Source: Lotus japonicus (taxonomy: Eukaryota > Streptophyta > Magnoliopsida > Fabales > Fabaceae). From it: a DNA stretch of 64,000 nt. A model generated the notes under the pieces. That model did no database searches. It was not told the origin of the DNA and saw only the letters and a list, made by a program, of their open reading frames with translations. Positions 22,496 through 35,355 of the stretch are shown here, piece by piece. The position numbers and the translations under genes are program-made. The DNA is taken from NCBI RefSeq assembly GCF_012489685.1, contig NC_080044.1:73828732-73892731 (forward strand), read 5' to 3'. Every line of letters begins with the position of its first letter. The first letter of the stretch is position 1.

Positions 22496-25400
22496 ACTAA
22501 CATTAGACTCCATCAAAGATTAAATGCGCATGCATGTTGAATATACCGTGATGCTAAAATCATGAATGAATAATAGTTGTAAATTAAAAACTAATGGAAG
22601 ATATTTTTGTCCGGCGTGAATTTGACTTAATTGTAATTTTTCGTCATGTATTCAACTATGAATTTGCCTATGCGAAAAAAACAATCCAACGATGAATTAT
22701 AATCCTATGATAATGTCACATTACAATATTAAGTGGTAGGAGTTGAGAAACATAAATTGACAAATGCATATCCAGAAACTAATTCCTAAAAAGGACCTAA
22801 AAAAAACCCTCACTGAAAAAAATGACTAATAAAAAAAATCTGTATATACAAGATATTACCAGGAACCAACAATATACAAGAAACATTATATATATGTTTA
22901 TCTCTTTCGTTATAAACATTTACAAGGTCTTTTTATTTTAGATATTGAGCGAGTACATCTAATCAAGGAGTAGTGGTGCAAGGTCCATAGCTCGTTGGTG
23001 TGATGTATTTCCAGGACAAAGCATGATAAGTATTCTGACGCTCAAGTCTAATTAAAATGAAAGGGAGAAAGTCAAAGTCATATAAGAGCATATAATGAGC
23101 AAAATGAGTAATATTCCTTAATTGATTAATGATCAAACTTCTATTCATGGAGTTTGATATGAATTGTAATGAAAACACTTAACCTTAATGAAACTATCGT
23201 GAATAACTTTCGAGTTGATGACTCTTCTTTGGCAACCCTCGAATTATTAATCCTGCCAGCTTTGTCTTTGGTTGACTAGTTGTACGTTGGACGAGATAGA
23301 AACTTTCTTTTGTCGTTCGGGCAAACCAACACAATATTCATTTGGATGAGAATAACCTCTGAGTCGGCTAGGATAATATTCGGCCATATACTCATATGGT
23401 CATTTGAGCTGGTCGAAATAAGTATCCAACCTATACCTATTTAGTATATATATGAAAAATGAGATAGATACAAAATCTCAATACGAAGGAATATGGTATA
23501 ATTTTCACATTAGAGGATATTCTAATCCATCCAAACATGTACCTAATGAGAAATGTGGATCGACCTGACTTTCATGCCTATCCCAATTTCAGATTAGGGT
23601 TTCTTTTCTTTCTTTATTTCTTCCAATTGTTGTTTAATTGGTTTTTCTCTAGCTAGCTGACTTTCGGTTGTTTTCTCTATTTATTCTTTTCCCAAGCTAT
23701 GGGCACTTTTGCTTAGAATTGACAAGGGACAAATATATTCTAATTGCAAATTTTGATGACCACTACAATGGATAAGATTTCTTTATGAGATTTGAATTTA
23801 TGTAATCAAGTGGATGGACCATAATCTTTTGTCGAGCTTAGCATAACTAATTAAGTAATATGGACAAGGTCAATGATTCACCATGGTAAGCACTCAATTA
23901 GCAAGAGTGGAAACCTTATGTATAAAACGTATCAGGCAGGTATGTTTAGTTGTTTACGTACGATAAATTTTTGTTTACAAAGCAGTTTATGATCAAATTT
24001 TGAAATCATAGAATAAGTGGTAGCAGAGCATCAATATTTGCCTGTTGGTTTGATAGCAATTGACTACTTTTTTGCTAACAAAAACAAGGATGCTATATAT
24101 GCTACTGATATATAATAATGTTCATGATAACATCCCTCTCAAATGGTCAATTACATAATTCTAGCAGAGACCAAAAGTTTGAACACTTCATCACTTTCAC
24201 TTTGACAACTGACTATTGTTAAAACTGACAGTTGATGCCGGCAGGTGGATAGATTGGCACACGAAACCCATACTTAAGATGTTCACAGCTGGATATGTGC
24301 TTATCTTTTTAAAGACTTTGTCAATCAAAAAAATTGTGGTTTACAAATTAAAAAAAATTTCTTTAAATTAATTTTAACATATAAGAAGCATGTTGTAGTA
24401 ACATATAATAAATATACGTCCCGATGAAAAAATTATTGGATTCGTCCTCCTTCTTCTAAAATGGGATGAATAAGGCATAACGCTGGAAGAAACTTTTATG
24501 AGAACAAACTTCTCCTTAAATCACGTAAGCTTCTAAACCTTCATAAGAGGCCGACTATTTTAAAGAAATATAGCTTTTCTCTTATTGTACAAGGATCAAT
24601 TGAGCTGGATGTGGTAAAAGAAAAGGGAGGAAGTACTCGGGATATTTAGAAGATTGCATAAACTTTGGAATCCCCAGGAATTTGGATATTGTTTGGAAGG
24701 AGCAATGCTGAGGAAGACTTAGATATTGGTCTAAAAATTAATAAAGGGAATCCTCAGACCAAGTATTAAAAAGAAAGTACACACGAAAAAACTCTGATCA
24801 GCGTATTCAGCACAAACCTAAACCTTTAATTTTAGGATGGTAAGGAAGTATACATTCGACAAACTATAATAATTAGGGGTCTTTAGTTATTTCTTCATTT
24901 GCTTATAGAAAAAAAAGTTATTTCTTCATTCCTTTTTCAGAACTCGGATATACCTGAGTTAAGAACTTCAAAGAAAACGAAAAGAAGAGGGTAACCACTT
25001 AACGATCACTTGATTCTGAAGCGGAAGGTTTTCGACCTTAAAACTTGGAAAGTTAGGGTTCAATGTGGAAAACCTTGAGACTCAAAGCGTTTAAATTTAT
25101 AAATTGGTAATGTTCTTGAACTTTCTCATTCATTTATCATAAGTTTACAACCTTTCAACTTTTCCCTCCTAAAAACTCAGGAAAATTGTCTCTCTATTAA
25201 TATTGTCTTTATATGAATAAATTGTTATGCTTTCCAAAAAAAATCAGCTAAGATTCATTTGTAAATGAAAGAATCTGCCTAAATTTTGTAGAAATTAAAT
25301 ATATCCTTTTGCAGTGAAAAGAGATAAGATATTATTGTATCATAGAGATGAACATAATTATCTTGAATGCCTCTGTAGAGAAATATCTCCACACGATAAT

Positions 25401-25812
25401 TTGCAGATGAAAATGACAATATATATGACATGACAAATTAAACTGTTTTGTTACAATTATGCATATCCATGATAGGGATTGAACTATTTTTGTATGAAGT
25501 TAATATTTTTTTACAAATCTAAACATTGCATTTAACCGGATAAGGGGTGCTAACTCAAATACAATGAGATAAGATTCAGTTTTGTATGAAGTTAATTAAT
25601 GATTAAGATATATAGCTGAGTTGTTGGTTCTGTTGCCCTTGTTAAAATAACTAATTAAAAATTAAATTAGTATTAATTTGATATAATTTAAAATTAATCC
25701 TTATTATATAAAAACTACACGTGGTTAATTAAAAAGCGAGAGTATGAAGTGATTTTATTTTTGTTATAGTGGGAAATGAAAAACAGAAAAAGTAGGCTAA
25801 CTAACTACATCT
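22496..25812. other. Long AT-rich intergenic stretch
   Basis: No gene, bounded element or RNA gene could be supported on either strand. The frame at 22963-23178 (minus) shows no recognisable domain. Confidence 0.45.
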
Positions 25813-26245
25813 TGGCAGAGTAAAGGAATAATTGCCATGGCCGGGCGGCGGAGACCAAAGCTTGATCCATTTCCAATTCTCATTTGCAGCAAGCTTTGCA
25901 AGTGCATCAACAACCTGATTATACTCTCGATCGACATGCACTATAGTCACTCGTCAGTCCCTCATGAGCATCACTCTGATAGCCTCAATTTCGTCTCTGT
26001 GCCAAAAAGTCCCAACCTCAGCATTACTCCCAATCACTTCTGCTGCTTGCCGGAAATCTGTGTAGCACACCACACACAAGTGCCCCAATTCCCAAACATG
26101 AGTGAGTCCCTTCCGAATCGCCAACAATTTCGCTTTAAACGCATCGTCGGCGCCTAAGCTCGCTGCAAACCCTGAAATTCAGTGGCTATCCCGGTCCTTG
26201 ATCACACCGCCACCTCCCATCTTGTTCTCTTGTCGCAGGTAGCTA
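25813..26245 (-). pseudogene. LINE-type RNase H fragment
   Basis: On the minus strand, from about 26245 downward, the translation carries the RNase H domain found at the C-terminus of plant LINE-type reverse transcriptases: GGGVIKD, then LLAIRKGLTHVWELGH, TDFRQAAEVI, HRDEIEAIRVMLMRD and VHVDREYNQVVDALAKLA. In-frame TGA codons interrupt it at 26179-26181 and 25954-25956, both where Trp is usual in the family. The reverse transcriptase part is absent. A dead fragment. Confidence 0.75.
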
Positions 26246-26662
26246 TGTTAACAATGAAATTTTTACCTTTCAAAAAAAAATCAATGAAATTAAAAAAAAA
26301 ACTATTTTAGTAAAGATATTCCCACATAGGTAAACATTGAGATTAATTCTTCACCTCATGCTTATAAAAAAAATCATCTCATAATCAGGACACTAAACTG
26401 CAAAAGTTGAGTGTAAAACATGAATCAATGGTTCATGTATGATATATATTAATTTATTTTAAATGAAGTATGAGATTCGAGTTTTGTACATGAAAAAAAT
26501 CTTTGTAAATATCCACACCTGCGTATGGAGGATATATGTATTAGGAAAAAAAAGAAAAAGAAAAAAAAAAGACAGGTCTATGTCGTCCATGTGCACCGCA
26601 ATATCTAGTTTTAGACCTCTAGTTGAATATAGCTTTGTTTTCCAATAGGAACTTAAAGAAAC

Positions 26663-27796
26663 GGGTAAATGGTCACATTGATCCCTCGATGTTCGAACCG
26701 ACTTCAGAATCGTCCCTGGATGAATTTTATTAGGCTCGCGGTCCCCAGATGTGGAAAAAAATAGTCATATTAGTCCCTGACGTTAAAATCCCCTAACGTC
26801 CGTTAACCCAATTAATAAAAGTCAACATTATCTTTCTAATTTTCTTTCACTTTGGTCCCTTTCTTATTTCTTCCACCCTCTCCACCCCCTTCTTCCATCA
26901 TTTTCACCAAAACCCACCCCCCATCATGCTTCAGAAACCCAGAACGTAAACCCACAATCTTCACTTCCTTCATCTTCATCTTGTTCATCTTCACTTTATT
27001 CATCTTCATCCCCTTCTTCCATCATCTTCACCAAAAACTCCTCCCCTTCTTCATCAACCCATTCCCTTTTTTTTTTCTTTTTTTTCATATCATCATCATC
27101 AACACTCTTCTTCTCCTTCTTCAACCAATCATGCCCAAACCTTCTCTCCCAGATTTAACACAAACCCAACTTAGATTTAACACCTAATTTACCCTCCATG
27201 AGTAAAATACCAACCACCTGATTCAAGTTCTCCGGTCACCACCCCCCTCACTCCAGACCTCGGTGAAGATAAATCTCAGATCTGTGTCCAAATCCCTAAA
27301 CCCGGATTTGGGTACTGCTCTTTGGGGAATGAGAGAAAGGATAAACCAGATCTGGGTTGGAGGTTTGAATGAGGAAGGAGGCTGGTTGGTTCGGTTACGG
27401 AAGGTGGGTGTGGCTATGGATGTTGGGTTTTTAGTGTTTGGTGAGAAAAGCTTCAGATTGGTGGTGAAGGGGGTTGATTTGGTGTTAAATCTGAGTTGGG
27501 TTTGTGGGTTTACGTTCTGGGTTTCTGAAGCATGATGGGGGGTGGGTTTTGGTGAAAATGATGGAAGGAGGGGGTGAAGAGGGTGGAAGAAAGAAGAAAG
27601 GGACCAAAGTGAAAGAAAATTAGAAAGATAATGTTGACTTTTATTAATTGGGTTAACGGACGTTAGGGGATTTTAACATCAGGGACTAATATGACTATTT
27701 TTTGCCACAACTGGGGACCGCGAGCCTAATAAAATTCATCCAGGGACGATTCTGAAGTCGGTGCGAACATCCAGGGACCAATGTAACTATTTACCC
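26663..27796. mobile_element. Non-autonomous Mutator-like element with about 210-bp TIRs
   Basis: A perfect 9-bp TSD TAAAGAAAC flanks it (26654-26662 and 27797-27805). Left end GGGTAAATGGTCACATTGAT and right end (read inward) GGGTAAATAGTTACATTGGT. The inverted repeats continue for about 210 bp on each side. The interior is pyrimidine-rich then purine-rich. The open frames at 26852-27187 and 27263-27535 are compositionally driven, with no transposase or recognised host domain. Its family differs from the element at 6933-8689 but the architecture is the same. Confidence 0.85.
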
Positions 27797-27805
27797 TAAA
27801 GAAAC

Positions 27806-29645
27806 TGAGCAGATAGCAGATATCAGTAATAGCCAATAGCCATCAATTCTTGCTATGACACTATAGTTTGTCTTGTGGTTCTTGACAAGAGCTACCATGG
27901 CTTTGTTCTGGGATGGCACATCCACAATCCTCAACAGGACGTGCCCACAAAGTCCAAATTAATTAAATGGGAAGCCAATTACCCACCCCATCCTTTGTGG
28001 GCTTTAATGGTGTCTCTCTTTCAATTCAACCGCTTGAAATGTTTGCTTCTTCACACATTTATACTTTGTGGGGACCTCTAGTCATTGTTGCTATACATAT
28101 CACAATACAAGTTTTATATCTTTTGGATAACTTGATAAGCAAAGCCTGATATTGACTTCTTAAAAGTAAAAAAGGAAGTATATCAAGTTATCAACGGGCT
28201 AAGAGGTCCACAGTACTTGACACCAGTTCAAGCAGCGAACTCAAAGTGAAACGGTGGGAGTGTTATTAAGTTACGTTGAATTAAAAGAATGAGTTAGTTA
28301 GATTAGTTAGCAAAGGGAATATGTGAATTTTTGGAAAGGGATTAATTAGAATGATGTATGAAAGAGAGGAGTGGGAGATCATAATAGAAAAAATATTACA
28401 TTTAGATGGAAGGGAGAAGCATGAGTGCAAGAAGCTTCTAAGTAAGAGCGCTAATTTGGGGTTGTACATGTGTGTTCTCTTCAAAATTAAAGAATTCAGA
28501 CCAAACTCTGTTATTGTAAGGGCACTTCGCCTAGGGGGCACTTCGCCTAGGTTCTGTAATATAGTATTAGGTTCTGATACAATTTCCATACAAATATGAT
28601 TAATTATAGGCATCCAACATTTATAACACCTTCTTAATTGGTTGATCGATCATTGGTTAAGAATGCCTATATTTTGACCTGAAACTCGATAATTCATTGA
28701 GCAAAAGGCTTTGAAAATTGGTGCATCCAAAAATAAATCTTTAGCAACCCAGCCCAAATAAACACCTTCCCTTTGCAAAATGCAGAATAGATCCCAAGCA
28801 ACATTGCCAAGGACCCAAGCCCGGATCAGGCAACAAACAACCAATGAGAAGGGCAATCTATCAGGGATCGAGATGCGGTGAAGAACCATCCACATAATGA
28901 CATAACCCAACAAAAACAGAGCTCATCTCGCCATTGCAGGGTCACGAATCAGCGCAGAATATTGATGTTTCAACCGCGGGTGAACCCCACAGGTCTCGGT
29001 ATGTCCTGGCCGCTGGCGATTAAGGTACCCCTACCATAAACGAAAACATAAAATGCCCAATATAACGGACAGGTCGGCGCTCTGGCTCGTCTGGACCAAC
29101 ATACTGGACAACGAGATCAAAGCAAAGTCACAACACCAAAACCTAAAAACTCAGTCGCCAAAGACCCCAATTTTCGCACCATCGGCCCAAATCCTATTGA
29201 TCCATATTTGGGTAGGGTTAAGTAACCCTTATAAGTCATCTAACCAACCCAATTATTATATGATACTTTTATTTTATCGGATTGACCCCATTATCCAGAT
29301 AATTATATTCAAGCCGTGAATGTGTCGCTTTTATATGTTTATGTTCTTCATGAATACTTGAATCAAATCCAAGACCTTTGTTTAATTTCATTGACATGGT
29401 TTGACTAATCAAGCCAACCTCCATTTGTGTAACACAAGATTAAATAAATATCTTGACCCAAACACAAGTACACAACGTACTTAATTACTTAGAAGTAGAT
29501 ATTTATTGTTAAGGCCTAAGATTAAATAAATGCCAGACGCGTGATAAAAAGTGATTGAACATTTCACTAAATAGTAAAAGAGTATTGTTTGAATCAATTT
29601 AGGGTATGTATGTCTTGTTTAGTAATTTAATCAACGATTGGTACC
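27806..29645. other. Intergenic DNA
   Basis: No gene can be supported. A 17-bp unit (GGGCACTTCGCCTAGG-type) is repeated twice at about 28519-28553. The frames at 28281-28613 and 28650-28913 (minus) have no domain I recognise. Confidence 0.4.
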
Positions 29646-29648
29646 TAA

Positions 29649-30060
29649 GGCCCTGTTCGGGGTGGTTGTAAATTTAAACTTTTGAAAATTTAGAAAACTA
29701 AAACTGGTTTTAATTTTTAATTTTTTTAATTATAAAACGGTTGTAAAATTAGAGGTGGGAGCAAAAAGAAAGCAATGCTATACCAGTTACGTAAAATCAA
29801 TAATAAGTCAAAAATAGATTAATTTGATTGCCACGTACTCTTCCCATGATCAAGTAAAACGGTTATCCATCGTAATTCAAACTTTTAAAACTTAAAACAA
29901 TAAACAACAAACCTATTATTTTGGTTTTTAAAACAAGAGGAAAAGTGTTGTGATATTGGGTTAAAAAGGAAATCAAAACTAAATTTACCGAACAAGTTTT
30001 GTTTTGAAAATAACATTTCAAAACTAAAAACTGAAAACAACAACCACCCCGAACAGCACC
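29649..30060. mobile_element. Tourist-like MITE, TSD TAA
   Basis: Ends GGCCCTGTTCGGGGTGGTTG (left) and (read inward from the right) GGTGCTGTTCGGGGTGGTTG, an inverted repeat with two mismatches in 20. TAA flanks both sides (29646-29648 and 30061-30063). This is a textbook PIF/Harbinger MITE. The 176-codon open frame that overlaps it (29863-30393, minus) is not a gene. Confidence 0.9.
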
Positions 30061-30063
30061 TAA

Positions 30064-32362
30064 CATGTCAGATTTTGATTCATTAATTTTCAATTTAAAA
30101 ATTTTCCACCACTTTTTTGCATTCATTTTATTTCCATCTCTTTTTAGCCCATCATATCTTTTACAAATTTTCTCCCTTGTTTTCCCTCTTTTCTTTTTTC
30201 TATTTATCTCTTCCTCTATTTTTTGTGAACAATGATCATACTTTTTAATTATTGAATTTTGAAGAGCCCTGAAGTTGAGATGAAGAAAATAGTAGTGGGG
30301 ACCAAGAACGTTGACAGGTAGCAATCCATTTGTGTGGGCTGCACCATAGCTTTGAAAGGTATGAAGTTGGAGGAGAGGGCTAAGAATTTGCAAGAGAAGG
30401 AAGAAACATTGAGGACAACGGCAGTTAAAGTGTCTCTATATTTGAGTGACTTAGCATGCGGGCTAGGTATTACTTAATGATGTGACCAATTTTCATGGAT
30501 GAACTTGAAAACAAGTGGGCTTTACACTCCTACGGTCTACATTTGCTTCTTGATACCCTTCTAGTTAGAGCTCTTAATATGGGTTGGAAATCAAGAGTCA
30601 ATCCAACCTAACCTGGCTCGTCAGTAGGTTAAATTGGTATTATGTGGCTCATAAGGGTTTTTTGTTAATTTAGTCGGACTCACCTTTAGGAACTCGTGTA
30701 GGTTATAGCCATGTTGATCGAGTCTTCAACTTTAGTAAAAATTCAATATTTTAATTTTAATTTAACAAGTAAAACTGTAAAAGAACTCCATGTTAACTAT
30801 ATAGAACATAATTTTCAAATAAAAACGTAAAAAAATGAAGAAATTAAAAGAATTACGGCGATTTCTCACCTACGAGTTGGCAACAATTTTTCTATCTCTG
30901 CTTAACCCAAAATTGAAATTCTTTTAGATTTTGTATTTTTGCTAACAATTTGCTTTCTTGCGGGAAATTCTTTTCTGTATTGTAGGAAGATTTTTCTTCA
31001 TTTACAAAAGATCATTGCTATCTATTTATTGGGAATCTTACGAATCGTCCATGTCCCATCCTCATTTCGGTGGATCAAAATTCTCCTGAAAACTGAAAAA
31101 AGACACGAATTCTTTTGTAATTAATTAACTGGCTAATTAGCTAGTTAGGAAGTTTTCTTAGTTAGTTTACCTAGTTAGGAAGTTTTCTTAGTGAGTTTAC
31201 CTAGTTAGGAAGTTTTCTTCTTAGTGATCAATGGCTAATTAGCTCATGTAGCGTATTTAATTTGATTTTTCTTCAACAATGTCTTCGGATAGAGTTGGGA
31301 ATAAAAAAAACCTCATTTCTAATTGGACCCACCACGCAATTTCGTTCACGATAAGTGAAACAATGACGGTGGCAAAAAAAAAGTGTTTAACAAAATTAAG
31401 TGAAACTCTTCATTACAAGTGAATATTTTCGTTTTATAGTAGGAAAAACTTTATTCCTAATTTCTAATTGGACCCATGGGTCGTACATAAATTTGGCTCA
31501 AGGATCCATACACGATAAACTAAGTAGTCATATACATTACAAGCCTTCTATGGCAAATCGCTCCTAAAATGAGAGGAGGATGACACACCAAGTTGGATGT
31601 GAGGTCGCCAAAAAGTCCCTCAAGTCTAATGAGCCGCTTCAAGAAGACATTTGGTTCACCTTGAAATCTTCTAGCTGAGCGGCCCTCACTCTCATGACCC
31701 ATATGGTCATTTAGAGGAGGTCATCCATCACCTAGCTTTGATGACCATAAGGTGAGCTGCAAGAAGCCCATGACAGCCCACATTTTCAACATAATTGCTT
31801 GTAGTGAATTTTTTTCTTCTCTCTTTGAGTTTTTGGGAGAAAAATAAAGACGTTTACATTTTGTTGCGAAAAAATTAAAATGATTAAAGCACTGAGCTGA
31901 AAAATGGTGGTGGTGGTATAGTGGTGATGTTGATGGTAATAGTGGCGACGATAGTGACATTGGCAGCGACAATAATAATGACAGTTGTCGTGAAAATGAA
32001 AACCGTAAATTAAAACAAATGTGTTTTCTTAATTTGAATATAAAAACTATTTTTTAAAAATATAAATATTTTTTGGAACCAAACACCCCCTTATTTCCCC
32101 TTTTCAATAGGTTGAGCTGCTTTTAACTCTCAAAATTAAGGGTTTGGGTATTATCAATCCGAAAATGACTTGTTTAAACCAATTTAATTCAAACCTTTTG
32201 TGTGTCTAAACTAAACCAGTTGATAGTAACTTTACACACTGCAGAACTGATTGAAGTGAATGTCTGAATGAGATGTTTCAATGTTTTTTGTTTTTCATCC
32301 AAAACTTGATCAAGTGTCCCAACACCGATAAAAAGGACACACTCACTCAACTCTATACTATA
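30064..32362. other. Intergenic DNA upstream of NCED
   Basis: AT-rich with no supportable gene. A 30-bp minisatellite lies at 31141-31229. The G/T-rich triplet stretch near 31905-31975 is simple sequence. Confidence 0.45.
31141..31229. repeat. 30-bp tandem repeat, three copies
   Basis: Three head-to-tail units beginning CTAGTTAGGAAGTTTTCTTA at 31141, 31171 and 31201; units 1 and 2 differ at one base, the third diverges at its end. Confidence 0.9.
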
Positions 32363-32527
32363 GCTATGATTTATTCACACATCTGTATAATTTGTCTTAT
32401 CTCTTTTATTTTTTTAATTATATTATCAATCACATCTCTTATTTTTTCTTTATTTCATCTTATAGTATCTCCTCTTCCTAAATTTTCCACTTATATTTAT
32501 ATAAAGTGTGAACAAAACATTATATAT
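32363..32527. mobile_element. Mutator-type MITE in the NCED upstream region
   Basis: The left end (TATGATTTATTCACAC) and the inward-read right end (ATAATGTTTTGTTCACAC) are inverted repeats that resemble the termini at 21294-21882. The pyrimidine-rich interior, with a TATCAATCACATCT block, also matches that family. I found no clean TSD, so the boundaries are approximate. It ends about 380 bp before the NCED start codon and about 130 bp before the G-box. Confidence 0.5.
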
Positions 32528-32658
32528 GTTGTGTGTTTCCCACACACTCAGGTTTCGATGTCACAAAGAGCAAATGCAAAAGCAAATCAATTCCAAGCCG
32601 AATGCCGCTGCCCCACACCACGTACAATTTGGAATCAACAAACAAATCCACATATCTA

Positions 32659-32666
32659 CCACGTGG
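32659..32666. promoter_or_regulatory. G-box / ABRE-like palindrome upstream of NCED
   Basis: CCACGTGG, a perfect palindrome with CACGTG core, about 100 bp upstream of the TATA box. A second ACGT core (CCACGTAC) lies near 32617. G-box/ABRE motifs bind bZIP and bHLH factors and are common in drought- and ABA-responsive promoters. Their role here is inference. Confidence 0.6.
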
Positions 32667-32762
32667 TCTTGGCTTACATGTCTGAGGTGGACCTCCATAC
32701 ACACAAAATATATTAATTAACAAATAACATCAAACTCCCTTTCTTTCACCTCCCTCCCCCAC

Positions 32763-32770
32763 TATATATA
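32763..32770 (+). promoter_or_regulatory. TATA box of NCED
   Basis: TATATATA lies 135 bp before the start codon, followed by a CT-rich leader (about 32775-32840) typical of plant core promoters. Transcription probably starts near 32795-32805. Confidence 0.75.
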
Positions 32771-32904
32771 ACCCATTTCCCTCTCCCTTTCTACCCCAAA
32801 ACTCCTCTTCACTCTCTCCCTCTTTCCCTCTCTCTAGAGAGAAAAAGAAGAAAAAAGAAAACACTCCACTTCTTTCTTCTATTAACAACACCACCAAAAC
32901 CTCC

Positions 32905-34704
32905 ATGATGATCATGGCACCTTCTTCACTATCACTCAACACTAGTACATGGGCTAAACCTCAATTTCCTCCTCCTTCTCCATCTTCATCATTCTATGAC
33001 TTGGGCTTTCCCAAAAAGAAGCCCAATAGAAAGGTGGATTGTGCTCTACACTCTCCCTCAGTGTTCCAATTCCCAAAACAACCCTACAACACACCCTTAA
33101 TTACTAAAGAGAATCATCAAAACACAAAACCTCCTGCAACAACAACAAACACTGACAACAAAAAACCGCACTGGAACCCAATCCAAAAAGCCGCAGCAAT
33201 GGCCCTAGACATGTTCGAAAGCGCGTTGCTCTCACGCGAGCTTCAGCAACCGCTTCCAAAAACTTCGGATCCACGTGTACAAATCTCTGGAAACTACGCC
33301 CCGGTACCGGAGCAGCCGGTGGTCCGCTCCCTCCCCGTCGCCGGCACCATACCACACTGCCTCAACGGCGTCTACCTCCGTAACGGCGCGAACCCAATGT
33401 TCGAGCCTGTTGCCGGTCACCACCTCTTCGACGGCGACGGCATGGTTCACGCCGTCACCATCAATGGCGGCGCGGCAAGCTACGCTTGCCGCTTCACCGA
33501 AACAGAGAGGCTGGTTCAGGAACGAAAGCTTGGACGGGCGATGTTCCCCAAGGCCATCGGAGAACTCCATGGTCACTCCGGCATCGCGAGGATCCTCCTC
33601 TACTACGCGAGGGGGCTGTGTGGAATCCTCGACCACCGGCGAGGCTCCGGCGTCGCCAACGCCGGCTTAGTCTACTTCAACGGCAAGCTCCTCGCCATGT
33701 CGGAGGATGACCTCCCTTACGAGCTCAAAATCACCCCCTCCGGCGACCTGAGCACAGTCGGCCGTTACAGCTTCTGCAACCAACTCTGCTCCACCATGAT
33801 CGCTCACCCGAAAATCGACCCTGTCTCCGGCGAGCTCTTTGCCTTGAGCTACGACGTCGCGAGACCATACATCAAGTACTTCCGATTCTCCCCGGAGGGT
33901 GAGAAGTCCCCCGACGTCGAAATCCGACTTGCCGCTCCAACGATGACTCACGACTTCGCGATAACGGAGAATTTTGTCGTGATCCCCGACCACCAGGTTG
34001 TGTTCAAGCTCGGGGAAATGATCAAGGGAGGCTCCCCGGTGATCTACGACGGCGAGAAGAAATCACGGTTCGGAGTCCTTCCAAAATACGCCACCGACGC
34101 TTCCAGCATCATATGGGTGGAGTCGCCGGACACGTTCTGCTTCCACCTCTGGAATGCGTGGGAGGAGCCAGAAACCGATGAAGTCGTGGTTATCGGTTCC
34201 TGCATGACACCGCCGGATTCAATCTTCAACGAGAGCGATGAAGGACTTGAAAGCGTGTTATCGGAGATAAGACTGAATCTGAAAACAGGGGAATCCACGC
34301 GCCGCGATATTGTGCCTGGTTTGAACCTTGAAGCGGGGATGGTGAACCGGAACCGGCTCGGGAGGAAAACCCGGTTCGTGTACTTAGCCATTGCTGAACC
34401 GTGGCCGAAGGTTTCTGGGTTTGCGAAGGTGGACCTGGTGAGTGGGGAAGTGAAGAGGCACTTCTATGGTGAAGGAAGGTTCGGTGGGGAACCGTTTTTC
34501 TTGCCGAATGGGGAAGAAGAAGATGAGGGGTACATTATGGCATTCGTGCATGACGAGATGACGTGGCAATCGGAGTTGCAGATAGTGAACGCGGTGGACC
34601 TTACGGTGGAAGCAACCGTGAAGCTGCCGTCAAGAGTGCCATACGGTTTTCATGGCACTTTTGTGGAGGCGGAGGATTTGGCATTGCAAAGACACGTGGA
34701 GTGA
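32905..34704 (+). CDS. NCED: 9-cis-epoxycarotenoid dioxygenase (abscisic acid biosynthesis)
   Basis: A complete 599-residue intronless frame. NCED is the plastid enzyme that cleaves 9-cis-violaxanthin or 9'-cis-neoxanthin to xanthoxin, the rate-limiting step of ABA synthesis under drought. Residues 1 to about 75 are Ser/Thr/Pro-rich and low in acidic residues, as in a chloroplast transit peptide. A helix-forming stretch near 90-112 ([20 protein letters not shown]) is the conserved amphipathic region for thylakoid contact. The carotenoid-oxygenase core follows, with all four iron-binding histidines: His301 (MIAHPKID), His349 (TMTHDFAI), His414 ([11 protein letters not shown]) and His583 (YGFHGTF). 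The [14 protein letters not shown] and [10 protein letters not shown] blocks are intact. Length and intronless structure fit NCED and not the intron-containing CCD1 type. The start could be Met1, Met2 or Met4; the first is taken. Codon use is much more GC-rich than the flanks. No defect is visible. Confidence 0.97.
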   Translation: MMIMAPSSLSLNTSTWAKPQFPPPSPSSSFYDLGFPKKKPNRKVDCALHSPSVFQFPKQPYNTPLITKENHQNTKPPATTTNTDNKKPHWNPIQKAAAMALDMFESALLSRELQQPLPKTSDPRVQISGNYAPVPEQPVVRSLPVAGTIPHCLNGVYLRNGANPMFEPVAGHHLFDGDGMVHAVTINGGAASYACRFTETERLVQERKLGRAMFPKAIGELHGHSGIARILLYYARGLCGILDHRRGSGVANAGLVYFNGKLLAMSEDDLPYELKITPSGDLSTVGRYSFCNQLCSTMIAHPKIDPVSGELFALSYDVARPYIKYFRFSPEGEKSPDVEIRLAAPTMTHDFAITENFVVIPDHQVVFKLGEMIKGGSPVIYDGEKKSRFGVLPKYATDASSIIWVESPDTFCFHLWNAWEEPETDEVVVIGSCMTPPDSIFNESDEGLESVLSEIRLNLKTGESTRRDIVPGLNLEAGMVNRNRLGRKTRFVYLAIAEPWPKVSGFAKVDLVSGEVKRHFYGEGRFGGEPFFLPNGEEEDEGYIMAFVHDEMTWQSELQIVNAVDLTVEATVKLPSRVPYGFHGTFVEAEDLALQRHVE

Positions 34705-35355
34705 TCTTGAGTTAATTTTCGGTGGGTTCTAATTAGTTAATTAATTTTTATTTTTTTATATATAAAGACTAAGGTATATATTAGTATTTTATTCTAAGGG
34801 GTGAAAATGAGAATTGAAAACAGACAAGGGGTGAAATTGAGAAAAAGGAGAAATTACCAGAGGGATGATGATGGGCAGGGAGACAGGTCCCCGGGTTCTC
34901 CTGAACAAAGATTGTCTGTTCATAGCAGTAGCAGTAGTAGTCAGTGTCTTACCTAATCTTGTGACTGGTTATATATATATGATGATGATGATTTCAGGAA
35001 TCAGCTTGCAGCTTTGGGTTGTGTATGTAAATGGAGCTCAGCTGGTTTCTGTTTTTTTTTTTTTTTATTTCAATTGTGCATTTTGGATTCTACTCAACCT
35101 TGTGTTGTCTGCATATATGCCTTGTTTTCTCTGGCGATTTGTTGGTTGCGAGTTGCGACTAATAATTGTCTGCATTTGGAACATTTTTCCTCTGGCTGCT
35201 ATGTGACAATAATTTTGTGAGGTTAAATTTGGAGAGCAACTTATCTTACCGTATTCCTACCGAACCAATGCAAAACCACAAGGCCAGTAGTAATCAAAGT
35301 TTAGAAGACAACTTCAATTTTGTACAACTAAAGAATACACAAGTTGGATTACTTA
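34705..35355. other. NCED 3' flank
   Basis: 3' UTR-like AT-rich DNA. Several AATAAA-like variants occur (for example ATATAAAG near 34761) but no poly(A) site can be fixed. A short TATATATATGATGATGATG microsatellite is at about 34972-34995. The frame at 34865-35206 has no recognisable domain. Confidence 0.5.

Noticed and set aside
26852..27535. ORFs inside the second Mutator-like element
   Set aside because: Driven by pyrimidine-rich and G/T-rich composition; no domain.
28650..28913. 87-codon minus-strand ORF
   Set aside because: Superficially protein-like, but no recognised motif, promoter or neighbouring exon.
29863..30393. 176-codon minus-strand ORF
   Set aside because: It overlaps a TSD-flanked MITE and its low-complexity flank; lysine- and phenylalanine-rich AT translation with no domain.
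33104..34569. Antisense and out-of-frame ORFs across the NCED gene
   Set aside because: Shadows of a GC-rich coding region; none has a domain of its own.
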